From Isoetes taiwanensis (lineage: Eukaryota > Streptophyta > Lycopodiopsida > Isoetales > Isoetaceae), in NCBI GenBank assembly GCA_021234155.1, contig JAJEKV010000323.1:62001-126000 (forward strand): a stretch of 64,000 bases of DNA, read 5' to 3'. Positions 35,695 to 47,828 of the stretch are shown here, piece after piece. Position 1 is the stretch's first letter, and every line of letters begins with the position of its first letter. A model generated the notes under the pieces. That model saw only the letters and a program-made list of their open reading frames with translations, was not told the origin of the DNA and made no database searches. The translations under genes were made by a program, and so were the position numbers.

Positions 35695-35888
35695 GTTATT
35701 TCATTTCTTCATCTTCACCACATTTTTTATTGTTAATGTGGTATGTGGTTAGTGATTGCTTGTGATATGTGGTTGGTGTGGTTAGTGATTGCTCGTGGTG
35801 TGTGGTGCCAACCTGGAATGATAGATTTGTAGATAATTGTCTTACAACTGGAATCTCTCAGCAATGCAACAAACAATGTCCTGTTTAC

Positions 35889-36650
35889 CTGCACAAGATG
35901 TAAGTCTTTTGCTTCTTCCAGTTTTTGCCCCTGCAGATTGTTCAACTTATCTTCCAGTTTTTTAGCTTATAGTGTAAAAAAACTCAAGTAAAGCAAGTTA
36001 AACAATCATTAATAGCTATATATAGTAATAAATGAGGACATTTGTAACCTATACCTCAATCCATTCCATAATGAGCACTTTCTTACTTGACAGATCTTTG
36101 TACATCTCCGGAACCTGATAGATCTTTGACTCCAAAGCAAAACGTCTTTCTACTGAAGACTATCTGGCAAAATCACAAATCCGCACCTTGCAACTAAGCC
36201 CTGGGTATAATTATTAAGCATCTAAAAAGCTTGAACAGACATAGAAAAATGCTCTGGTTAGCCATGGTGCCTTCTGCGCCCAATCATCTGAATGAAATAG
36301 AAAAAGAGACGTTAACGGAAAAATGACCAAAACGTTTCTTGCCATAAAAAAATAGAGAGATGTACCACTCAAATTGAAACGCACTGCTCAGATTGTTGAA
36401 ACTCAAATTTAGAAGAAAAAGCCTGGAACTTGAAGCTATGCTTGCGGAAACTTCACCTTCTAACATCCTCATGCTCAAATCCATAGCTTACAACTCCATC
36501 GCTGTCAATGTTCATATCTGCAGATCCTCCATTCCATACCCATAAACCGAAAATGGCTACAACGACACCCCAAAGCGAAGCTCACAAAGAAGAAAAATGA
36601 CGAATCCCTCAGTGGTACGAATTTCTCACAGAAAAAATCAGGCCCGCATT
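35889..36650 (-). pseudogene. Duplicated ABC1 kinase exons
   Basis: Exons at 36145-36055 (…PEMYKDLSSKKVLIMEWIE) and 35930-35889 (GQKLEEAKDLHLVQ) repeat those at 32217-32127 and 32002-31961, with one residue change (E to A). The hydrophobic upstream exon is also repeated at about 36600-36480. No HADPHPGN exon follows in this copy. A transcript would need to skip one set to stay correct; including both would repeat the MEWIEG segment. Confidence 0.7.
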
Positions 36651-38842
36651 CATGAGTATGGTCACAGTTAGTAGCTGCAGCTACAATTAAGTGTCAAGAA
36701 AATGAAGCAAAATGTCAGCACTTTGATTCTTCATAATATATGCCTGAGAAGGCTCTTTTTAACTGCCATGCTTTTATCAGAGAAAGCTTGTTGAGAATTC
36801 CCCCCAGCTGGTATTTTATGAAAATATTTCACCTCTAAGCTTCTTTTCTTCACATACTTGATTTTTGTTCTGATTTTGTGCTTCTTGTGCTTTTTGGAGC
36901 TTGTGCACAGGGTCAAACATCAGTGATTGTGGAAATAAGCTTCTGAATTGGAATGCATCCACCTATATCTGTGCAACTGGACTGGTGTCACTTGTAAGAA
37001 TGGCAGCCTCAAGGTTGAACGGCTTGAATTAAATGGCTTGTAGCTGGGGGGTTTTAACTCTGCCATTGGGAAGCTAACAAATCTTACAACTCAAAGGGCA
37101 AACTTTGCTTCAAATTTTACAAAATATATAGAAGAAAGGAAGCTTACAGCATCCAGCAGCAAAACACTGCAATTATCACCAGTGTAATATGCAACCTGCA
37201 TAAAAGTAATTTAAAATTAGGAAGGAAACTGAAGCTAAAATTTGTAGAACATAGCAATTTAAAGCAATCATGCCAATCAGTAATCGCATACCATGGCTGA
37301 CCTACAGGGGAGAGACAATGCTTAATTCAGAAAAATATAATGAATTTTACAATCTCAAATATTTCGCTAAGAGTACCTTTCTTGCCCTCGTGAATATCTC
37401 AAGAATTTAAGAAACTTTACATTCCATTTGCTGAGTAACACCTATATCTTACCTTATTAACAATGTGTCTACGGCCAAATGTAAAAATGAGTCAAGGTGT
37501 TCAATGAACATAGTCCCATTCTTTGCTAGAGTTATGGAAAGAGGGGGACTGCCAAATTAACTGGAAAAAGATAACTGGAGGTGTGCAGAGAAGTTTAGAA
37601 ATAGATTTTCCACAAGATTTCCATCAGAATAATCATGATTGGCATATATGCAGATGCAGAATGTGGAGATCCAAAAGGAGTCAAGCAGCATCCAGCAGAC
37701 CCTTACTGAGAACTCTCCTCTAAAATCATAAACAGGTTCGATTGCTTGCTGGATCTTTCACAACGGTGGTGAAGCAGCATCCAGCAGACTCTTACTGAAA
37801 ACTCTTATACAGTATACAACATTAATGCTGGAACTCTTATAAAATGTCTGAAAACTCTTATAAAAACCTTGTATACAACAGCATGGATAGATCGTTACAA
37901 AAAACAAGGAGGAGCGAACGCACGGAAAAATCTCGCCCGAAGGCAAAAGCCTTTACTTGGTGAGTAAAACGTAGGAGCCTAATGACATGAAGAATAAAAC
38001 TTAATCAGATCTTCAAGATAGCAATGCGGCTTCTGTACTTTCTACCTTGAGAGCCAGAGATTTGTTTTCGAGAAGAGCCAGAGATTTGCTTTCCAGAAGC
38101 TCGAAATCCTGTCGAAATCTTGAAATATAACAGCATTGCAATTGACTTTTGTAAGAAAAGCTTAGGATTCTTAGTGTCGTGCTAAGTTTCTTGGTGTCTT
38201 GCTGACCTATGATGATGCCGCCCAGCTGAAGAGCTCCACAGTTCCAGTGATGATCTGAACAAACGCAAGAGCCGGAGGCGCCAAACCGAGATTCGTAAGA
38301 AGAGAGCTGGTCCAAATTTCGTAGAAAGAAAGGGTTTTGGAAATTCGTCGTCATTGAATAGGGTCGGCTACGACAACTTCAAAATATGAATTTAATGCTG
38401 GAAACCAAGATGCCGGGAGGGGGAACGCATGCGGGAAGGGAACGCCACATGCGTCTGCACTGCGGGGTTCCAGGCACGAAGTCCAACACCTTACCAAAAT
38501 AAAAAAGAAGATTTGGAGTGAACCTCCTATTATTTTTGAGTAGCGCTCCTTGCCTTGAGGTGTCTTGGGGTGAAAGCATGTTGTAGTGGAACACCCTGGG
38601 TGTCCCCCCTGTCACCCCTAAAAATGTGGTGGGAGATATCAAATTTGTGGTGCGATTTTAAATGTTTGTTTGGCGCCTAGTGCATGTACTGCCCGGATTC
38701 AATCATTTCTTGAACTGCAACAACCCGATTCCCACGCCATCCGTCCCATTCCAATTTCCTACGCCACCCGTCCCATTCCAATCTCCACCTAACCGATTCC
38801 TAAACCCACGACCCAGCCGTGCCTTTCCTGAAGCACACGGCT

Positions 38843-41800
38843 ATGACGCTTAATCCAGTTGTGGATCAATCCGGTTCATACTTTGAATCATTTAATTTGG
38901 AAGCAAATCTGCCTAAAATCTCAAACCGGAGCACAGGTAAGAGAAAGAGAACTCCAGAACAAGAACGAGATCATAAAAGACGCCAAAGGAAAAGAAAAAG
39001 GGAAGCTAAAGAAGAAGTAGCAAAAGTTGCATCAGCAGAGGGAAACGGCCTCTACTAGGCGTCGGATGGTGTTGAAATTATTATCTTCATTTCATAGCAC
39101 CACTAAAGGCTTGGCTGACAGTGATAAGAAAGAGGTTTTACGAGATTTTCTGGAAGATGACACAATGGACAGCGTACTTGGTGAAGAGCTGAAAGATTTG
39201 CAAGCCAAGAGCATCGTGGTCAGCAACCTCAGGGCTTCCATTCAACTTCTGAAGAAGTCTAACAGCAATGACAGTTTAGTAGACAAGAGTAGTTGCCTTG
39301 CTATGGCCGTTAGAGGAAGCATTAATACCGAAAGTGCTAATCCTGTCAGTGCTCGGGGTTTTGGTAAACTGCTGGGTGTTCATCCTAGGAATCTTACCAA
39401 AGCAAAATTGAAGAGGGAAGAGATAGGCGCAAAGGGGAAATGGGTTTTGTACAAAAGAGTTAGAAGAGCAGATGCAATTCCCAATTACGTCATAGAACTT
39501 GTGCGACAATTTTGGACCCAAAACAAAGAGGGTCTCTCAAATGCAAAGGATGTTAAGTTCGGAAGATTGGAACGAAATGTAAGAGAGGATCATGCCACTC
39601 ACTATCTGGAAGAATCACAGGTTATTTTATTTCTTCATCTTCACCACATTTTTTATTGTTAATGTGGTATGTGGTATGTGGTTAGTGATTGCTTGTGATA
39701 TGTGGTTGGTGTGGTTAGTGATTGCTCGTGGTGTGTGGTGCCTATTAATGCTGTGATATATGATATGTGCTGCCTAGTGTGGTGAGGCACGTGGTGTAAA
39801 ATGCATGCTATAAATATATGCTTTGTGGTGCCTAGTGTGGTGAATAAAATGGTGTAAAAAAATACATCTTTGTAATATATGCTATGTGGTGCCTAGTGTG
39901 GTGAAAAATATGGTGAAAAATAAATGCTCTAAATATACGCTTTGTGGTGCCTAGTGTGGTGAATAATATGGTGTAAAATAAATGCTGTAATATATGTTGT
40001 GTGGTGCCTAGTGTGGTGAATAACATGGTGTAAAATAAATGTTGTAATATATTCTATGTGGTGCCTAGTGTGGTGAAAAATATAGTGTAAAATAAATTAT
40101 GTAATATATGCTATGTGGTGCCTAGTGTGGTGAAAAATATGGTGTGCAATAAATTATGTATTATATGCTTTGTGGTGCCTAGTGTGGTGAATAACGAGGT
40201 GTAAGATGAATGTCGTAATATATACTATGTGGTGCCTAGTGTGGTGAAAAATATGGTGTACAATAAATTATGTATTATATGCTTTTGTGGTGCCTAGTGT
40301 CTTTGAATAACGAGGTGTAAGATGAATGTCCGTAATATATGCTATGTGGTGCCTAGTGTGGTGGAAAATGTAGTGTGCAATAAATATGCTGATCACCTTG
40401 TTATCTTCCTTGCAGTTGCAATTGTTCAGGAAATTCAAGACGGAACATCCTAGTGTTATGATCAAACAGAGGATGTTTGAAAAGCTGAAACCATGGTTTG
40501 TTATAAAATTAAAGGACTTCAATAGTTCTTCTTTGTATATACCATGTTAGAATGCGAGATGCTAATAGATGGCTTCAATAGTATGAGAACTAAGCACCAA
40601 AAAGCTGCGGTGACTTGTCGACTTTTTGGTGTCGACATATATATGGTGAATGCAGTGCCCGAATACAAAATAAGTAGCACAAGAAAGTCGTGGCGGGGGA
40701 ATTTTATGTGAGAAAACTAGCTTCCAACCTTACCATAAGAGGGAATGCATTACGGGTGAGTGTAAAGAGTGTGGGATTAAGAAGTTCCCTATCCGCCCAC
40801 ATGAACAATCTAGTGATAGTGGCATGGTGAAGTGGGAATACCTAGACTATGAAAAAGCGATTCAGAGATGGCAGCAAGAAGTCTAAGCTCGTTCACCAAC
40901 ACAATGAAAGCGCAAGTCTTCCATCTGGTGAACAAAATGTTGGAGAAGCTTCCAAAATTTCCTTTACACAACTTCGGATATAAGTGGCGGGCGGGCAAGA
41001 TTACAAAGAACTCCTTGATAACTTGCACGGAGATGCTTACCTATCCGTGGTTGACCAGGCAGAGAATTATACTTTTAAGGAGCGAGAATGAAGTTCAGTC
41101 CATGCTTATTTGGGTCAACAACCAGCTAACTATATTTGTTCAAATAACCTATCGGGTTGATCCGAGAGAGCAGACACCATTGAGAAGGAAACACACTACT
41201 ATGTGTGGGATGATAGGGAACATGACACACTTTTTGTTCAACATTGTTTTATGAAACATTTTGAGTACTTAAAGCGAGAAAGGCAATGTCCCCAAACAAC
41301 ACTATGTATTTCAGGATGGTCTTTGCATCACAATTCAAAGCAACCCGGATCATTTTATTTTGTTGGAAGGTACGGTTGTGATGAGAGGTCAACATGATGT
41401 GGAACTTCTTTGGATCAAACCATGGAAAAGGTGAACATGATGGGAAGGGCGAGAATTGAAAAGATGGATCACGAGGTCTACGACTTAAATATCGACATTA
41501 AACTAGATAATGCCCATGATGTGGTGAAAATTGCAGAGAAACAATTTCAATGTGGTACATCCGAGTGGACTGAAAATGGAAGAAAAGTTCGGAGATACTT
41601 ACGGGAAATAAAACACGAGGATATCAAAGAGAAAAAAGGCTTGGGGTGCGAGAGACAATTCGAAACCCAGGCAAATTCATTGAGTCCATGGATTCAAAGA
41701 CGGAAATCCAACACGATTACATACCGTAAAAGCTATCATGTTTTTGCAGCAATTGTTTGGATGGAAAATGGGACATGTGTGAGAACAAATTGTATGTAGA

Positions 41801-42305
41801 TGAATGGAACCTTGTAGTCGTTGAACCATCCTCCAATGTTCATGCGGATGTGGAAGAGACCCGCAAGTCTACCAGGCCACTATACTCAACCTTGGCAAAT
41901 GTACTTGCGAGAAGCACTAGAGAAGGAGACGACTTTTTGATTCTTGCCGCAGCCAAAATGAATGAGGAGGATTCTGTATTTTGGATGTTGCTATGCACCA
42001 AGCCAAAATTTGAAGTTGAAAATGACTTCAGGCAGAACAAAAACTTGTTTATGAGAGGTGAAACCGTTGTGGAGGGCATTTACTATAGAAAGAAGCCTCG
42101 GTCAAAGGTGATGTATGAGTTGTTGACAAACGAGCCAAAGTCACTTGTATTCTCTACTCAAATTTGTGCTATTCGAGTTCCCATGCAGCAGATCAAGAAA
42201 GGTGCTCGAACTGTTTACAGGCTAGACTACGCAGATGAGGAAAAGATTCTAGAAAACTTGCCCGAGGTTTTATCTGATGAAGATAGCATGTCTGATGAAG
42301 AATAG
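38843..42305 (+). pseudogene. Transposase 2 (HGKGEHDG family), copy 2 with catalytic part, decayed
   Basis: The 5' exon (38843-39620) is broken by a 14-bp deletion near 39040 relative to copy 1. An intron, 39621-40415, filled by a minisatellite, joins LEESQ to LQLFRKFKTEHPSVMIKQ. Then come a frameshifted Cys-rich YHV-M-R-DANRW segment (about 40530-40580), a Cys motif (about 40735-40790), ENYTFKEQNEVQSM (about 41050-41105), a decayed DG..SQFKA region (about 41312-41340), WNFFGSNHGKGEHDG (about 41399-41443), LNIDIKLDNAHDVVK and a CFCSNC..GKWDMCE zinc-like motif (about 41735-41785). A 182-aa open frame (41757-42305) ends the protein. Frame changes at several of these points make it non-functional as read. 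The family is an eukaryotic DDE-like transposase. Confidence 0.65.
39660..40392. repeat. Minisatellite, unit about 57-60 bp, 11-12 copies
   Basis: The unit reads approximately CTATGTGGTGCCTAGTGTGG then TGAAAAATATGGTGTAAAAT and AAATTATGTAATATATG. GTGGTGA recurs near 39779, 39838, 39898, 39955, 40012, 40068, 40126, 40184 and 40244. The whole array lies inside the transposase 2 intron. Confidence 0.95.
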
Positions 42306-42489
42306 TTGAACACATTCTTACAGGTTAGAAATGATTCAGAAATTTTGAATATATGTTGTTGTGTCTTGTCTTGTTATCTTATAATATAAGAAACTCAATT
42401 CCATGCTCAATTGTATTTTGATGTCCCTTGTTTCAATGTAATATGTTTGCTTTTGATGTAATATGTAATTGTTTTTTGATGTCCCTGAT

Positions 42490-42560
42490 GTAACATGCGC
42501 CAGGTTCACCACATGTTTCACCACATGTGTGACCACATGTGTTTCACCACATGTTTCACT
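42490..42560. repeat. TTCACCACATG short repeats
   Basis: Four to five copies of TTCACCACATG or GACCACATG in tandem just beyond the transposase 2 stop. The word is the complement of the TGTGGTGAA core of the intron minisatellite at 39.7-40.4 kb. Similar words recur at 44700-44765, 45920-46010 and 46525-46605. Confidence 0.8.
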
Positions 42561-42769
42561 TTCTGTCTCTTCCCCCGAGACAGATAGATCCTTCTGAACA
42601 GCTTTTCCACTAAAATGCTTTCCTTTTCCTTAAATTCTCTCGGTCCCATCAATTCCTCTCATCATCCTTTGGCTGACAGCCGTACCCGAAAATCATTATG
42701 GGATAGCGAAAATTAATGACCTCGGGCAACCCAAAAGGCCCAAGATGCCATTCTTCTTGCTCCCGACCG

Positions 42770-42895
42770 AGTTTACAGTTTATTATAGCAGTTCCGGAGC
42801 AGCTTACAGTTTACAGCAGCAGGTCCTTGGGAAGCAGTTTACAGTTTACAGTTGGGTGGGAAGCAGTTTACAGTTACAGCTTACAGCAGCTACTT
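42770..42895. repeat. AGCAGTTTACAGTTTACAG tandem repeat
   Basis: Five or six imperfect units of CAGTTTACAG/CAGCTTACAG in about 120 bp. Confidence 0.8.
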
Positions 42896-42903
42896 CAGCG
42901 GAC

Positions 42904-44079
42904 ATGGCCAACTTCACCTCTTGGATGCTGCAAAACGATGGAGTGCCGGAATGGAACAATGTGACCAGAGAAGAAGAGCCCATATAGGCGTGCTGTCCCG
43001 ATTTTTAGCCATGCAGAATGGATGGACATCCTCAGGCAACAGAAATTTCTCTATTCACCGGATGAGAATATGACCATAGAAATGCTGAAAACTCTCACCA
43101 GGAGGATGAATTGTACACCGGACCTCCCAGACCTCTCAACTTACTCTGCTGCCACTGAAATTTTTACACACCAGCATCTTTGGCCCGTTCCTCACTATTG
43201 ACCAGGATCTGCAAAGGTTGAGACCTTTTCTGCTTAATGGCTACCAAGCCTTTACGCTAGACAGGTTCTGCTTTTGTTATGATAGGTTATTTACAGAGGA
43301 CCAATTCATTCACTTCAGGGATATGTTCTATCATCACAAGGGCTTGCAGGATGCACATGGAGAAGCTGCTATTCTGTTTGGTAACACTGCACCATTATGG
43401 TTTTTTGCTTTCCCTCCAGAATGGGATGAAATAGGCTGGCAAGCTGACCCGGTGGCCACTGATCTGGTGATCATAGAAGATGACAAGAAGGAGCTGGACC
43501 TAGATCTCTTTTTGATAGACCCACAGGAATGAAAGCAAGTGTATATAAAAAGTTTCGTTTCTCATGTAATCTGAAATCTAACCTTATGTAATCATTTTAT
43601 ATGTTTAATATAAATCTTCACTCTTCAATCTTCATTGTTTAATTGACAGGGTGAAAGTGACACACAGAAAAATTACATTAAGGATGAACAGAATGGGACA
43701 GAGAAACACATGATGAAACCCACCATTGGAAATCTGTCACATCAAATGCAAGGTCAATCATTCAAAAGTTGGCTGTGCAGGAAAGATTGGAGGGAAACCC
43801 TAAATCTAGTTTTGCATGCAGACATTGGCTTATCCCAATCCAGCTACGGCGGAAGAAAACAGAAGGAGAACACGAGCACAAACAATTTCGCCAGTTCAAA
43901 TGCAGTCGCATCTGGTAGGACCTATACTGGAGCAAATAAACCAGGAACAGAGGCGGATATTAGAGGAGCGGAGGACCCATGAATTCCGAGGTATTCTAGG
44001 CTTAAAACATAGGTTAATTCCTGATAGGCTTAAAGAATTAGAAGCCAAGGCAGTGATAGGCGGTTGCCTTTCTTTGTAG
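42904..44079 (+). CDS. Unidentified broken coding region
   Basis: Protein-like frames in order: MANFTSWMLQNDGVPEWNNV (42904), then a 104-aa frame at 43218-43532 (LNGYQAFTLDRFCFCYDRLF, then FPPEWDEIGWQ and an acidic end), then, after a TTGACAG acceptor (about 43648), ESDTQKNYIKDEQNG, and in another frame NPATAEENRRRTRAQ…INQEQRRILEERRTH…RLKELEAKAV (43816-44079), a probable coiled coil. No domain is recognised. It may be an accessory ORF of the neighbouring transposase element or an unrelated gene. The frame changes suggest decay or missed introns. Confidence 0.3.
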
Positions 44080-44099
44080 TAGAATGTGATTTCTATATT

Positions 44100-45300
44100 A
44101 CTAATGATGTTGTTTTACACGATGCGGTCGGGGAGACTTAGGCTGAGCTGGTGCGGCCGAAGCGGGGATCTAGGGGTGGCGTATGATTCTGAGGATGAGT
44201 TCGCACTCTCTCCATGCTTGAGGAAGAGGATATGTTCATCCAACTAAAGCAGGAAATGATCCATGCTTCAGCCATTAAAAAAGTGCTCAAAAGCCGGATG
44301 CATGGAGACACAACAACCCGAGACAATACTTTATGAATCAGTATCATAAGTGGGGAGCGTAAACGAGAAGCTCATGTTTTAGTGTTCTTTGGATTTCACC
44401 AACTATTCAGTGAGAAAAACTTGATCTCATCTTGAACATACTTGGAAGAAGAAGAGTTTCTGAGATCTCACAATGCGGGATCCGATTGAGGCCCGAATAG
44501 CGTATGTCATCATTAACCTCTTCAAAACAGCTATTATTATATCTCTAATGCATTTTGATAATACTAGAAGCTCGGGGTTATAGTTTTCCCGATTTTTTAC
44601 GCATACTTCATTTCATAAGAAGTATGAACTATTCTCTTGGATATGGTAGATTTCCATATGTATTTTTCTCCCTTTGAAATATAAAAACAACGTTTGCATC
44701 ACCACAGCTTCACCACAGTTTTTACCACATTTTTCACCACAGCTTTCACCACAGATTTCACCATAATCAGCCAGGGGCATTGACCATTTTTTGACCCGGT
44801 CAGAAAATGGAATGGCTCTCAGATTCCTGATAGTATCTTGACTGATTTTGGTGACAGCAATATATGGATCCCAAATTAGGTCCCTGAATTGATATGAGGC
44901 CAAAATTCATTAAGCTCTGCTTTGTGCAAAGATTCTTGCAAGGCCACTAACTTTTGCTTCAGTGGAATTACGTGTTTTTCTTTTCGGTTTCTTTTGAACT
45001 CTATTTCTTTTGAACCCGAGCCACCCATCTCATATTTTCCTATTTTTCTTTGGTTACCATATTTTGTTAGTGTGCGGATCATAGATTCTGCGCCTTCAAA
45101 TTCCTTGTTTGCATTTTATAATTAATGACAAAAAGTTCAACTAACTGAAAGAACAGTGGAAACTCAGAGAACAGTTAAAGCAAAAAAAATAGTCACAACA
45201 GCTGTAGAGAAGAGGAGTTCTGTCATTAATGAAAAAGCTTTACAAAAAATGGAGTCACAAAGACTATTGCAAAACAAGTTCTGTATTTAATTAAAAGTTT
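44100..45300. other. Non-coding stretch with CACCACAG repeats
   Basis: No supported gene. 44700-44765 has six CACCACA words in tandem (CTTCACCACAG, TTTACCACA, TTTCACCACAG). The remainder is AT-rich. Confidence 0.4.
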
Positions 45301-45455
45301 TTACAAAGAATAGTCACAAGGACTATTGCCAAAAAAATTGAAACCGGGGATTACAAAAAAACAAGGCTTGATCTTGGTGAGGGGGCCATCTTCAAATCTA
45401 TATGGAGGTCGTCCTCCATGGCATACATCTTCATTTCGGAGGAGTCGCCTCGTCA

Positions 45456-45704
45456 TCATAACCCCGCATGCACCCACTCGATCACCCCCGCGAAGCGGCT
45501 TAATAACTGTGCATCCATGATGAGCTTCTCCACCTCTGGTGAAGTGAACTTCGCTCTGACTGTAATTGTGTGGCCTCCAGAGGAAGACACGGATTCTCCG
45601 GAGGAAGACACGGATCCTCCGGAGGAAGACACAAATCGCGGCCGGGCAAGGAGGAGCGAGCACCATGGCCGGGATAGTATTCCTGCGCGGTGTAGTATGG
45701 CCAT
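45456..45704 (-). CDS. Hypothetical 82-aa protein with SSSGGSV repeats
   Basis: ATG at 45704 opens MAILHRAGILSRPWCSLLLA, an Arg/Leu/Ser-rich start compatible with an organelle presequence. Three 7-residue repeats (VSSSGGS, VSSSGES, VSSSGGH) follow, from a 21-bp tandem repeat at 45588-45640, and then TITVRAKFTSPEVEKLIMDA to the stop. No family recognised. The frame is in the right context but could be chance. Confidence 0.25.
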   Translation of the reverse strand: MAILHRAGILSRPWCSLLLARPRFVSSSGGSVSSSGESVSSSGGHTITVRAKFTSPEVEKLIMDAQLLSRFAGVIEWVHAGL

Positions 45705-45919
45705 GGCGGAAGTGAAGGAGATGGACGGAATGGGGAAGGAGTGAAGGAGATGGCGGAATAAACGATGGAGACGGAATGGACGGAATGAAGCTGCAGGGCA
45801 GAATTTTGGGAATAAAAGGGATGCAGAATCGTAGGCATGCATACGATTTTGGGAATGAGGCAGAAGAGGAAAGGGACGTTTGCATGCATACGATTGCACA
45901 CCTCGGGAGCCGAGCCACC

Positions 45920-46605
45920 CACCACATGTCACCACATGATTCATCATATGTACCATTTGCATCACCACAGTATAACCACAGTATTCACCACATGATTCAC
46001 CACATGCCACCTAGGCTCCAACATGCCAAGGTGGCTCCAACATGCCACGTGGGCTCCAACATGCCACGTAGCATGCCACCTACGCTCCAACATGCCACGT
46101 AGCATGCCACCTAGGCTCCAACATGCCACCTGGGCTCAAGCGTACCACGTGAGCTCCAACGTGCCATCTAGGCTCAAGCATGCCAAGGTGGCTCAAATAT
46201 GCCACCTAGGCTCCAACATGCCACCAAGGCTTCAACATGCCACGTAGCCTCAACATGCCAACTAGGCCCCAACATGCCTCGTAAGCTCTAGCATGCCACC
46301 TAGGCTCCAACGTGCCACCCTAGGCTCCAACATGCCGTGGGCTCCAACATGCCACCTAGCATGCCACCTAGGCTCCAACATGCCACCTAGGCTCAAGCCG
46401 TACCACGTGAGCTCCAACATGCCAAGTCGGCTCCAACGTGCCACCTAGGCTCAAGCATGCCAAGGTGGCTCAAACATGCCACCTAGGCTCCAACATGCCA
46501 CGTAGGCTCCAACATGCCACCACATGATTCACCACATGATTCACCATATGATTCACCACATGCACCATTTGCATCACCACATCTATCATGACATGTATCA
46601 CCACA
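45920..46605. repeat. Minisatellite of GGCTCCAACATGCCACCTA units
   Basis: More than 20 units of about 19 bp (GGCTCCAACATGCCACCTA, with CACGTA, AAGGTG and CAAGC variants) occupy 46012-46520. CACCACATGATT repeats flank both sides (45925-46010 and 46525-46600). The complementary word TGGCATGTTTGAGCC recurs at 57620-57730. Confidence 0.95.
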
Positions 46606-46879
46606 TTGTCATGAATCTTTGAATACATCAATTTCTTCTGGAGATTTGAACTCCACCAGAGTGTTGCTCTGGTCAGCCAGAAAAGTCTATTTTATACAAT
46701 AGTATACAACAATGTATATTAGAGTGTCAATGAAAGAATAGGTTACAAGAATAACCTCTTTGGTTACAATAATACAAACATGTGATTACAAGTAAAGATC
46801 TATTGATCTGTCAACCTCAGCTTCATTACTAGAGCAACTGTGCTTCACAACATCAATCATCATTCTGCGCGTGTCCAAC

Positions 46880-47480
46880 AGCTCGCCACTAGAAATTGGT
46901 ACACCCTGCAACAAACATATCAGGCCTCACATTGGATGAGTAATACCTTCAAATTTACGAACTCACCTTGCATTGGGATAGTATGTCCAAGTCTCGCAGA
47001 CATCGCAGCCACAACTTTCTTTACAAAGACACATATAGCGAGGACCACCACGACCCAGCAATGAGACCGAAAGTGGGGAACTTGTAATTTTCTTGTGGCG
47101 CAGCCTTTATGGTGCTTGGGAATTTTGTGTTTGCATCCTCAACAAAACTCATGACAAAGCTCTGAGCCCTTGTACATTTCTAGGTTGTCAAAATGGTACA
47201 CACACGGGTGACATTTAACCGGTGACCTCCAAGACCTACAATGACATACACGGCCCAGTCTTTGCCGATAACATCTTTCGAGAATGGTACATTCAAATTG
47301 CAAGTTGAGGGTTCAACGGTTTGTTCTTTGAAGCAAGTTCGTTCGACAAGTAATGTGTAAATGAGCGGATCCATGAAATGGAACCCTCGTTCCATGTCAT
47401 GCTTGATGCGTAATTGGTGCATACACACCGCCAAAGTCCAAGGTCCGGTAAAACAAGATGATTTAAGAAACAACGTAAGA
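46880..47480 (-). pseudogene. Unidentified decayed coding fragment
   Basis: Minus-strand frames read MERGFHFMDPLIYTLLVERT, NLNVPFSKDVIGKDWAVYVI (47180-47400) and, one frame over, RAQSFVMSFVEDANTKFPST, FPTFGLIAGSWW (about 47050-47170). The composition is protein-like but the parts are in different frames. No motif was recognised. Confidence 0.3.
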
Positions 47481-47828
47481 CTTCAAATCTGAGTTGTTTA
47501 TATTAAATTACTAATCTCATGAAGAAATGGACTATCCCATCCATCGAACCAATCCCTACTTTTCTCCAATATTCTCGATTGAATCTTGATCAAGCACAAG
47601 AGGCTCTATTTGTCCTTTAAACACTTCAAGTGGCAAGTGTTACGGTCGGATGTGCGCTCTTAACATGCAGAGCCCTCGTCTTTGGTGGTGTAAGTTTACA
47701 TTCAGCAAATGGAAGATCATTGAAAACCTTGAGGAACATTGAAATAGCCAAAATGAGCAATTGAAGTAAAACTTTGTTTATATTAAAAAGTCAAGAGAGG
47801 TTACATCATATACACAATAATACTATTT

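Larger units (their letters stand above)
31880..39742. repeat. 3.93-kb tandem duplication through the ABC1 kinase gene
   Basis: Copy 1 is 31880-35807 and copy 2 is 35808-39742, differing by scattered substitutions and small indels. The left breakpoint falls a few bases inside the HADPHPGN exon (31884-31776), so that exon is present once while the two exons before it are present twice. The right breakpoint lies in the intron of the plus-strand transposase 2, at GTGGTGTGTGGTGCC. Copy 2 has a damaged region at about 37905-37960 compared with copy 1 at 33960-34020. Confidence 0.95.

Noticed and set aside
43218-43532. Assigning the 104-aa FCFCYDRLF frame to a known viral or TE protein
   Set aside because: No motif was strong enough; left as unidentified.
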